This document shows, one piece after another, positions 1 to 5,582 of a DNA stretch of 5,682 nt. Location of the stretch: NCBI GenBank assembly GCA_022508635.1, contig JAFLUV010000148.1:1-5682 (forward strand), in the 5' to 3' direction. The translations under genes were made by a program, and so were the position numbers. Source of the DNA: Prevotellaceae bacterium. GTDB lineage: Bacteria > Bacteroidota > Bacteroidia > Bacteroidales > Bacteroidaceae. The first letter of the stretch is position 1, and every line of letters starts with the position of its first letter. The notes beneath the pieces were generated by a model. That model saw only the letters and a list, made by a program, of their open reading frames with translations. It did not search any database and was not told the DNA's origin.

Positions 1-562
1 CTTCAAGCTCACCTATAAATCCCACTTCTGCCTCGTAGATATACATACGACGCGAACCGCCTACGCCTCCACTCCATGTTTCGGGAGCCATACCGGTATA
101 GCCCATGTCTATCCACTGGTCGTAGCCGTTCTTCTTGAGAGCAACCACGTTCGGATCTTCGTCATTGCCTACGCTGATGGTGAAATAAGAGGGAGCGTTC
201 TGCATCTCCACGGCACCACCACTGCCAGTGCCGGCAATGTGGATGTAGCGTCCTGTGGTAAGGTTCTTGGCAGCATAATAGCCCTCGTCGCTGGATTCGA
301 AGGTCCAGACATATTTCATGCTTTCGGGACCTTCACCCGGTTCTGCGGCTTCTGTCGCTGTCAGACCTTCGCCATTGTCATAGAGCCATGTAATGGTGCT
401 GTGCTGGCTATGACCCTGAATAACGTAATACTTTCCTTCTACCGGAGCAGTCACTCCTTCGGAACCAATCCCCTGCAAGCTCATGACGCCGTCAGCCAGT
501 GCTGGCATGGACATCAAGCCGCTAAGGACTAAGGTTGCTAACAATGTACGTTTTTTCTTCAT
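1..562 (-). CDS. Secreted protein with beta-trefoil-like N-terminal domain (3' end cut by window edge)
   Basis: An open frame reads leftwards from an ATG at 562-560 for 187 codons with no stop, so only the N-terminal part of the protein is visible. It opens with a classic SPI signal peptide: KKKR at residues 2-5, a hydrophobic stretch at 7-17, and an ALA cleavage site after about residue 23, followed by DG. There is no lipobox cysteine, so it is exported but not an obvious lipoprotein. The mature part has GKYYVIQG near residues 43-50, YVWTFESSDEGYYAAKN near 82-98, GRYIHIAG near 103-110 and YDQWIDMG near 143-150. Short repeated 'YYxI / W.f / tGrYi' blocks of this kind are typical of ricin-like beta-trefoil (lectin-type) domains at the start of large Bacteroidales secreted proteins, where the enzymatic part usually follows. 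That part lies outside the window, so the function is unknown. The gene follows the COG0523 GTPase gene in the same direction, 183 bp downstream, with a 22-bp repeat array in between. The start is chosen because the signal peptide begins there. I see no clear TAnnTTTG promoter in front of it. Confidence 0.85.
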   Translation of the reverse strand, partial: MKKKRTLLATLVLSGLMSMPALADGVMSLQGIGSEGVTAPVEGKYYVIQGHSQHSTITWLYDNGEGLTATEAAEPGEGPESMKYVWTFESSDEGYYAAKNLTTGRYIHIAGTGSGGAVEMQNAPSYFTISVGNDEDPNVVALKKNGYDQWIDMGYTGMAPETWSGGVGGSRRMYIYEAEVGFIGELE

Positions 563-601
563 AGATAATTGTTTTAAGTTAATAATATGTAAAATTTTAA
601 T

Positions 602-687
602 TAGTTGCTTTATTTGATCATTAGTTGTTCGGCAATTGATGATTAACTGTCCCGTAATTTTTTCCTAACTGTTCCGTAATTGGTGAT
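602..687 (-). repeat. 22-bp-period imperfect tandem array upstream of the secreted-protein gene; LytTR-like operator candidate
   Basis: Four contiguous imperfect units cover plus-strand 666-687, 644-665, 622-643 and 602-621. The first three are exactly 22 bp long and the fourth is 20 bp. Read in the sense direction of the downstream gene, each unit ends in a conserved block: ACGGAACAGTTA, ACGGGACAGTTA, GCCGAACAACTA and AAAGCAACTA. Three of the four begin ATCAYCAA or ATGATCAAA. The nearest core lies 40 bp from the gene's ATG, and the cores fall on nearly the same helix face. LytTR regulators such as AgrA bind paired direct repeats close to ACAGTTAAG, separated by about 12-13 bp, which gives a similar period. 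Bacteroidales encode many LytTR regulators. An operator for the secreted-protein gene is therefore plausible. The repeats are seen directly; the regulator family is inference. Confidence 0.65.
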
Positions 688-745
688 TAACGAATATGCT
701 GTTATGGCGTTGGTTCGTGTGTCATTGTTTTTCTGTGGTGTCGTG

Positions 746-1969
746 CTATTCTGCTAAGCAGCCGTCGAGCAGGGCAGCAATGGCTTCCTTGTCGAGGTGC
801 TGGCCGATGAAGACCAACTTCTGCATGCGGTCACCGTAATGTTCGTCCCAGTCACGGCGGAGGTTGGCATCGCGCTGCTTCATGGCTTCAAGCTCTGCGG
901 CAGGCATGGTGGCATACCACTGGCCGATGTTCTGCAACTTGACTTGCTTGCCTGCCTGCTCGAAGAGATAGCAGACGTCTTCCTCTCCGCGGAAATAGCA
1001 GATGCCTTTGGCGCGAATGATGTTCTTCGGCCACAGACGTGCTACGAAATGATCGAACTCACCTAAGTCCATCGGCTGGCGACGATAGTAGACGAAAGTT
1101 CCGATGCCGTATTCCTCTGCCTCACCCTCTTCGTGGTGGTGATGATGGTGACCATGATGATGATCGTGCTCCTCATGGTCATGATGATTTTCATGATGAT
1201 GGTGGTCGTCGTGGTGGTCGTCGTCATCATCGTCGTGATGACCCTCCATCTCCCCAATCCATGTTGCTGAGGTGGCAACCTTCTCGAAGTCGAAAAGAGC
1301 GGTGTTCAACAGCCTGTCGAGCTCCACGTCGCCATAGTTGCAAGGGATAATCTGTGCCTTGGGCTGGATGCCGCGGATAATCTGGCGTATGCGTTCCAGT
1401 TCACGGGGCTCCACTTCATCTGCCTTGTTCAGCAGGATAATGTTACAGAATTCTATCTGCTGGATGACGAGGTTCTCGATGTCCTCCTCGCCGACGTTTC
1501 CTGCGGTGAGTCCTGTGCCGCAGTCGAACTCGTCCTTCAGGCGGAGGGCATCGACCACGGTGACAATACAGTCGAGATAAGGCAGACCATCCTTCGTTAC
1601 CTCTGGCGCCATACGTGCCATCGAACAGATGGTCTGCGCTATGGGTTCCGGCTCGCAGATGCCGCTGGCCTCAATGACGATGTAGTCAAACTTCTGCATG
1701 GCAATGATGTCGTGCAGCTGCTGCACCAAGTCCATTTTGAGGGTACAGCAGATGCAGCCGTTCTGCAATGCGACGAGGCTATCGTCCTGTCCGCCTACGA
1801 TGCCGCCCCTCTGGATGAGATCGGCGTCGATGTTCACCTCGCCAATATCGTTGACGATAACAGCAAAGCGAATGCCGCGTTGGTTGGAAAGGATGCGGTT
1901 GAGCAGGGTTGTTTTGCCACTTCCCAAATAGCCTGTAAGCAACAATACGGGGATATTGTATTTTATCAT
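746..1969 (-). CDS. COG0523/CobW-family metallochaperone GTPase with His/Asp-rich metal-binding linker
   Basis: This is a G3E-type P-loop GTPase of 407 residues, expected in the cytoplasm. COG0523 proteins (YjiA, YeiR, ZigA/ZagA, CobW relatives) use GTP binding and hydrolysis to deliver zinc, cobalt or another metal to client proteins. Visible motifs, in order: Walker A GYLGSGKT at 13-20, switch region NDIGEVNIDAD at 40-50, the family-defining metal site GCICC at 71-75, EASGICEPEP at 100-109, VTVVDA at 136-141, and NKAD, the guanine-specificity motif, at 181-184. A linker at 244-279 is almost entirely His, Asp and Glu. The CobW C-terminal domain follows from about 287, with RAKGICYF and the end motif WDEHYGDRMQKLVFIGQHLD. 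The reading frame can be extended upstream to a TTG at 1999-1997. I prefer the ATG at 1969-1967 because it puts the P-loop at the usual distance and because the TTG lies inside the promoter -7 element. The metal and client are not determined. No zur, adc or znu-type neighbour is present, so zinc is only the most likely guess. Confidence 0.93.
   Translation of the reverse strand: MIKYNIPVLLLTGYLGSGKTTLLNRILSNQRGIRFAVIVNDIGEVNIDADLIQRGGIVGGQDDSLVALQNGCICCTLKMDLVQQLHDIIAMQKFDYIVIEASGICEPEPIAQTICSMARMAPEVTKDGLPYLDCIVTVVDALRLKDEFDCGTGLTAGNVGEEDIENLVIQQIEFCNIILLNKADEVEPRELERIRQIIRGIQPKAQIIPCNYGDVELDRLLNTALFDFEKVATSATWIGEMEGHHDDDDDDHHDDHHHHENHHDHEEHDHHHGHHHHHHEEGEAEEYGIGTFVYYRRQPMDLGEFDHFVARLWPKNIIRAKGICYFRGEEDVCYLFEQAGKQVKLQNIGQWYATMPAAELEAMKQRDANLRRDWDEHYGDRMQKLVFIGQHLDKEAIAALLDGCLAE
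1133..1240 (-). repeat. His/Asp low-complexity codon tract within the COG0523 GTPase gene
   Basis: Residues 244-279 of the GTPase are a near-pure run of His and Asp with a few Glu, one Asn and one Gly, including 21 histidines in 36 residues. It starts HHDDDDDDHHDD and ends GHHHHHH. It sits between the GTPase core and the CobW C-terminal domain, where many COG0523 proteins carry a shorter histidine loop. The DNA is a trinucleotide-like series of CAY and GAY codons. Such a tract should bind several divalent metal ions and may vary in length between strains. Synonymous codons are mixed, so it is not a pure microsatellite. Confidence 0.9.
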
Positions 1970-1996
1970 AGCATGCAATGTGTTTATTCTTGTGTG

Positions 1997-2004
1997 CAAA
2001 GATA
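1997..2004 (-). promoter_or_regulatory. Candidate Bacteroidetes -7 promoter element for the GTPase gene
   Basis: The minus strand reads TATCTTTG here, an exact match to the Bacteroidetes TAnnTTTG -7 element. It would place the start of transcription near 1990, leaving a leader of about 20 nt before the ATG at 1969. A -33 TTTG is not evident at the expected distance (about 2024-2028), where only a TGTT-like sequence and the edge of a G7 tract occur. This argues against translation beginning at the upstream TTG. Confidence 0.5.
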
Positions 2005-2088
2005 AGAAATAAAATTGGATATAACAGGGGGGGCATATAAAATATATTTATATTATTTATAAAAAATATATGTTTTTGGGGATAAAAC

Positions 2089-2119
2089 TTTGCTGCTTAG
2101 AGAAAATTTGCTAATTTTG
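2089..2119 (+). promoter_or_regulatory. Candidate Bacteroidetes promoter for the GtaA-like gene
   Basis: A TTTG at 2089-2092 and TAATTTTG at 2112-2119 match the Bacteroidetes -33 (TTTG) and -7 (TAnnTTTG) elements, with 19 bp between them. Transcription would begin near 2126, giving a leader of about 34 nt before the ATG at 2160. The region upstream (about 2034-2080) is extremely AT-rich and could act as an UP-like element. A second TAnnTTTG at 2134-2141 also exists, but it has no well-spaced TTTG and would leave almost no leader. No Shine-Dalgarno sequence is seen. The A-rich stretch just before the start codon is normal for this phylum. Confidence 0.6.
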
Positions 2120-2159
2120 CGCCGATATTAGTCTAAATTTGTAACATAGTAAAAAGATT

Positions 2160-5100
2160 ATGCGCAAGTCACTATTTATGATTGCGGCTTTCACTGCTGC
2201 TTCATTCATGCAAGCTCAGACACCGGACTTCTTTGAACCATACAAGAAGGTGGCTCTCCGAGCACCCAGTGTCCCCCTGTTGGTCAACGACCCTTATTTC
2301 TCATTCTGGTCGCCCTATAACAATCTCAACGAGGGTACTACCAAGCATTGGGACAACCAGCAGAAGGCAATGGACGGTCTCTTGCGCGTAGATGGTCAGG
2401 TATATCGCTTCATGGGTTCGCAGCGTTCTACCAAGCTTCTGCCCATCGCTCCCATGGGCAACAAGGGCGGATACACGGCCAAGGTGCGCAACAGCATACC
2501 GGCATCCTTGGAAAGCACCTGGATGAACCCTGACATCAGCGAAAGCGGCTGGGGAACCCAGACGGGTCCCTGGGGAACAGCGAGTGAATATCCCTATATC
2601 AAGACAAACTGGACAGGCAACAATACCGACCGCTATATCCGCCGCCACGTAACCCTGACGGCAGAAGACCTGCGAAGCGATCTCTGGGTCGTCTATTCGC
2701 ACGATGATGTCTGCCAGATCTACATTAACGGCATACAAATCGTGTCGACGAAAGAAGAGTGGCACCAGAACGTCAGGCTACAGCTTACGGGTGCAGCCCG
2801 GGCTTCGCTCGTGGAAGGCGACAACGTCATTGCATTCCATGTGCACAACACTACTGGCGGCGCACAGGCCGACATAGGCCTCTACAAGAACGTGATGGGC
2901 TTCCACCCCGGGCGTGAATCCATCGCAGGTGCAGGAATGGCAGACGAGGGTGCCTGGGATGCCAAAGTAAAGACGACCACCCTGAGCGGCACCGCGTGGG
3001 CTGGCGAGGACTTCGACGATACGGACTGGGAAACAAAGCAAGGAGCCTTCGGTACCCCCAACGAGTATCCGAACGTAAATACCCCATGGACGACAGAAAA
3101 CAGCGACTATTACATCCGCCGCTACGTCACCCTCACTGAGGAAGACCTGGCAAAGAGCCTCGTACTCATCTATTCGCACGACGATGTCTGCCAGGCCTAC
3201 ATTAACGGTCGCCGCGTTGTCAACACGGGCAACACCTGGGTGCAGAACGTAGAATACCAGTTGACCGATGCTGACAAGAATGCATTGCATGCAGGTACGA
3301 ACGTCATTGCCTACCATGTTCACAACACGACGGGTGGTGCCCTGGCTGACATAGGCCTCTATGCCGAATCGACAGCTGAGCTGCAGGCAACACAGACGGC
3401 ATGCAATGTCCTGCCAACCAGTACTTACTATACCTTCACCTGCGGCGGTGTCGACCTCGATCTCGTCTTCACGGCACCATTCCTCATGGATGACGTTGAC
3501 CTCATGTCCACGCCTATCAACTATATCTCCTATCAAGTACGCAGCAATGACGAGCAGGAACACGATGTACAATTCTACTTCGGCACCACGCCCGAGCTGA
3601 CCGTGGATAACAACAGTCAGGCTACTACGACTACCATCGTCAGCGACGGTCAGCGCCAATACATCAAGAGCGGCAGCCAGGAACAAAAAATCTTGGGCAG
3701 GACTGGCGACAACATCACCATCGATTGGGGCTACCTCTACCTGCCCGACGTGAACGGCACCATCTCCGTAGCCGACCAAGAATTCACCGCCTCTACCTTC
3801 GCTTCTACCGGCAAGCTCCCTGAGAGCACGACTCCATACGAGAGCACCGACGAAGGCGAAATGCCGCAACTTTCCTACGTGCACGATTTCGGGAAGGTCA
3901 GCCAGGCAGCCAGCTACATGATGTTTGGCTATGATGAAATCTACGACATGCGCTATATGGACGTTGACTACAAAGGCTATTGGGCACGGAATGGCAAGAC
4001 CATCCAGCAGGCTTTTGCTGAGTTCCAGGACGGCTATGTTGACATTATGACCCGTTGTAAAATGCAGGATCAGATTATCTACGATGACGGTCTTGCTTCT
4101 AGCAACGACAAATATGCTGAGATTCTCTGCCTCTCCTATCGTCATTGTATCGCAGCACACAAGATATTCCAGGACAATAAGGGCAACCTACTCTTCTTCT
4201 CCAAGGAAAACAACTCCAACGGATGCGTCAACACCGTCGACCTGACCTATCCTTCCGCACCGCTCTTCCTGCTCTACAACACGGAACTGATGAAAGGCAT
4301 GTGCACCTCTATCCTTGACTATTGCGAAAGTGATCGCTGGGGATTCAACTTCGCGGCACACGATCTTGGCACCTATCCCCATGCCAACAACCAGGTTTAC
4401 TCCATACGTTTCCCGGATGCCAACGGAGGCTTTGCCGGCAATATGCCAATCGAGGAGAGTGCCAACATTGTCATCCTGGCTGCCGCCATCTCCGTCGTAG
4501 ACGGCAACACGGAATGGGCAGACCGTTATTGGAAGACACTCACCACGTGGACCGAATACCTTGCAAAGAACGGACTTGATCCCGAGAACCAGCTTTGTAC
4601 CGACGACTTCGCCGGTCACCTGGCACATAATGCCAATCTCGCAGTCAAGGCCATCATGGGTGTGGCTGGCTACTCCCTGCTCTGCTACATGCGTGGCGAC
4701 ATGGATGCCTATACCAGCTATCTGAACAAGGCTCAGGAGATGGCCGCCAGCTGGGTTACTCTCGCCAGGGACGGCACGCACTACAAGCTCGCTTACGACC
4801 GCGCCGGCACCTGGAGCCAGAAATATAATATGGTATGGGACAAAGCTTGGGGACTCGGACTCTTCTCCGACCAGGTTAAGAATCTGGAGTATAATTACTA
4901 TCTCAGCAATCTCCGCACATACGGTCTTCCCCTTGACAGCCGCTCCAGCTACACCAAGAGCGACTGGGAGATGTGGACGGCAGCACTGGCACGAAACGAT
5001 TCATATTTCCTTCGTATCTCGAATCTTGTCTGGAAGTATGCCAACGAAACACCGTCTCGTGTCCCCCTCTCAGACTGGTACTACACTGACGGCAACGGTA

Positions 5101-5354
5101 GCTGGGTAAGTTTCCGTGCCCGCAGCGTCGTAGGCGGACACTGGATGAAAGTCTACGTTGACAAGATGCTCAACGGCGAGATAGGCACTGCCATCGCTCC
5201 CCTCCGTGCAGAGGAAGAGCAGGCAGCAGGCAGCAGCAAGTACATCCGCGGCTGGTATAACCTTGCCGGACAGAAAGTAAACGAAAACTCCTCAACAGAC
5301 AATTTGCCTAAGGGCATCTACGTCAAGGACGGCAAAAAGACTGTAGTTCGCTAA
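2160..5354 (+). CDS. Exported glutaminase A (GtaA)-like protein with duplicated jelly-roll insert and C-terminal sorting-type tail
   Basis: The product has 1064 residues. Residues 1-19 are an SPI signal peptide (RK, then hydrophobic, ending FMQA before Q20) without a lipobox. An N-terminal glutaminase A (DUF4964-type) segment covers about 25-95, with RAPSVPLLVNDPYFSFWSP. Two homologous beta-sandwich domains follow at 121-242 and 280-401. The DUF5127-type region begins about 410 with NVLPTSTYYTFTCGGVDLDL. The (alpha/alpha) six-hairpin and C-terminal GtaA parts run from about 595 to 1005. They are marked by YDDGLASSNDKYAEILCLSY, LTYPSAPLFLLYN, MPIEESANIVILAAAI, CTDDFAGHLAHNANLAVKA, WDKAWGLGLF, YGLPLDSRSSYTKSDWEMWT and VPLSDWYYTDG. 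Fungal GtaA hydrolyses L-glutamine to glutamate and ammonia; the substrate of bacterial homologues is not certain. The tail at 1030-1064 (GWYNLAGQKV...KGIYVKDGKK) resembles T9SS type-A sorting tails, suggesting release or surface attachment. The protein is longer than I expect for Bacteroidales homologues, mainly because of the second jelly-roll. The gene stands alone, divergent from the GTPase, and ends TAA-TAG. Confidence 0.92.
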   Translation: MRKSLFMIAAFTAASFMQAQTPDFFEPYKKVALRAPSVPLLVNDPYFSFWSPYNNLNEGTTKHWDNQQKAMDGLLRVDGQVYRFMGSQRSTKLLPIAPMGNKGGYTAKVRNSIPASLESTWMNPDISESGWGTQTGPWGTASEYPYIKTNWTGNNTDRYIRRHVTLTAEDLRSDLWVVYSHDDVCQIYINGIQIVSTKEEWHQNVRLQLTGAARASLVEGDNVIAFHVHNTTGGAQADIGLYKNVMGFHPGRESIAGAGMADEGAWDAKVKTTTLSGTAWAGEDFDDTDWETKQGAFGTPNEYPNVNTPWTTENSDYYIRRYVTLTEEDLAKSLVLIYSHDDVCQAYINGRRVVNTGNTWVQNVEYQLTDADKNALHAGTNVIAYHVHNTTGGALADIGLYAESTAELQATQTACNVLPTSTYYTFTCGGVDLDLVFTAPFLMDDVDLMSTPINYISYQVRSNDEQEHDVQFYFGTTPELTVDNNSQATTTTIVSDGQRQYIKSGSQEQKILGRTGDNITIDWGYLYLPDVNGTISVADQEFTASTFASTGKLPESTTPYESTDEGEMPQLSYVHDFGKVSQAASYMMFGYDEIYDMRYMDVDYKGYWARNGKTIQQAFAEFQDGYVDIMTRCKMQDQIIYDDGLASSNDKYAEILCLSYRHCIAAHKIFQDNKGNLLFFSKENNSNGCVNTVDLTYPSAPLFLLYNTELMKGMCTSILDYCESDRWGFNFAAHDLGTYPHANNQVYSIRFPDANGGFAGNMPIEESANIVILAAAISVVDGNTEWADRYWKTLTTWTEYLAKNGLDPENQLCTDDFAGHLAHNANLAVKAIMGVAGYSLLCYMRGDMDAYTSYLNKAQEMAASWVTLARDGTHYKLAYDRAGTWSQKYNMVWDKAWGLGLFSDQVKNLEYNYYLSNLRTYGLPLDSRSSYTKSDWEMWTAALARNDSYFLRISNLVWKYANETPSRVPLSDWYYTDGNGSWVSFRARSVVGGHWMKVYVDKMLNGEIGTAIAPLRAEEEQAAGSSKYIRGWYNLAGQKVNENSSTDNLPKGIYVKDGKKTVVR
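2520..2885 (+). repeat. Intragenic repeat copy 1: jelly-roll domain of the GtaA-like protein
   Basis: This encodes residues 121-242, from a Trp through the closing motif HNTTGGAQADIGLY. The pattern is W, EYP, YIRR.VTLT.EDL, YSHDDVCQ.YING, NVIA.HVHNTTGGA.ADIGLY. It resembles the galactose-binding-like beta-sandwich of GH2 enzymes. It aligns without gaps to copy 2 at a constant offset of 477 bp (159 residues), with about 70 of 122 residues identical by my count. The best conserved DNA block is 2692-2731, with 37 of 40 bases matching 3169-3208. Confidence 0.9.
2997..3362 (+). repeat. Intragenic repeat copy 2: jelly-roll domain of the GtaA-like protein
   Basis: This encodes residues 280-401, the second copy of the beta-sandwich. 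It is joined to copy 1 by a linker of about 37 residues (243-279) that contains an AKV motif also found before copy 1 (residues 107-109 and 268-270), so the duplicated unit probably includes the lead-in. Synonymous sites have diverged across most of the unit, so this is an established duplication and not an assembly artefact or very recent slippage. Copy 2 leads directly into the canonical glutaminase A segment ATQTACNVLPT. Confidence 0.9.
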
Positions 5355-5387
5355 TAGGAACAAAGACGGTTTGAGACATAGGCCAAA

Positions 5388-5432
5388 AGAAAGTCCTTGG
5401 GGAGCACATGACACCTCGGGGACTTTTCTTGT
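5388..5432 (+). terminator. Rho-independent terminator of the GtaA-like gene
   Basis: A hairpin with arms 5390-5402 (AAAGTCCTTGGGG) and 5414-5426 (CCTCGGGGACTTT) forms 13 consecutive pairs, three of them G-U, around an 11-nt loop (5403-5413). Its 3' side runs straight into TTTTCTTGT. It starts about 35 nt after the stop codon. It should end transcription of the plus-strand gene and separate it from the repeat array downstream. Confidence 0.9.
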
Positions 5433-5582
5433 ATAAGCCAAGCATAAGTCTTAATTAACGTGAGTTCGACGAATTTTCAAGGCTTGTAAGTTGTTAATAA
5501 TCTTATAGATGATATACATCTGCTGACATGATGTCCAGCATGGGTTATTCACTAAATTGCTGTCATGAAAATAGCCTCCCAT
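5433..5582. other. Non-coding AT-rich stretch between terminator and right-hand repeat array
   Basis: No credible reading frame, tRNA or rRNA is seen here. The only structure I can point to is a small inverted repeat at 5521-5540 (TGCTGACA and TGTCCAGCA arms, 8 pairs with one bulged C and a 3-nt loop). It lacks a T-tract, so it is not a convincing terminator on either strand. The 22 bp just before the array (5561-5582) match the array unit only weakly. Confidence 0.5.

Noticed and set aside
239..532. 97-codon plus-strand open frame at the left end
   Set aside because: It is antisense to the truncated secreted protein, whose signal peptide and domain pattern make the minus strand the coding one.
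690..745. Terminator for the GTPase gene
   Set aside because: I found no stable hairpin followed by a T-run on the minus strand just after the stop, so no terminator is annotated and read-through to the secreted-protein gene is possible.
1039..1350. Open frames on both strands over the His/Asp tract
   Set aside because: They are low-complexity Thr/Met- or Arg/Asp-rich translations produced by reading the CAY/GAY codon run in other frames.
2021..2031. Zur-type operator upstream of the GTPase gene (TGTTATAT on the minus strand)
   Set aside because: Only one half resembles the proteobacterial Zur box; no inverted second half is present, and that consensus need not apply in Bacteroidetes.
2778..4160. 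460-codon open frame on the minus strand, antisense to the GtaA-like gene
   Set aside because: It lies entirely within a strongly supported gene. Its translation shows no recognisable motif, signal peptide or domain, and it is explained by codon bias on the opposite strand.
4188..4781. 197-codon minus-strand open frame inside the GtaA-like gene
   Set aside because: Shadow of conserved glutaminase A coding sequence, with no family resemblance and no promoter-like upstream region.
5459..5490. tRNA-like T-arm (GAGTTCGAC) downstream of the terminator
   Set aside because: No matching acceptor, D-arm or anticodon arm can be built around it.
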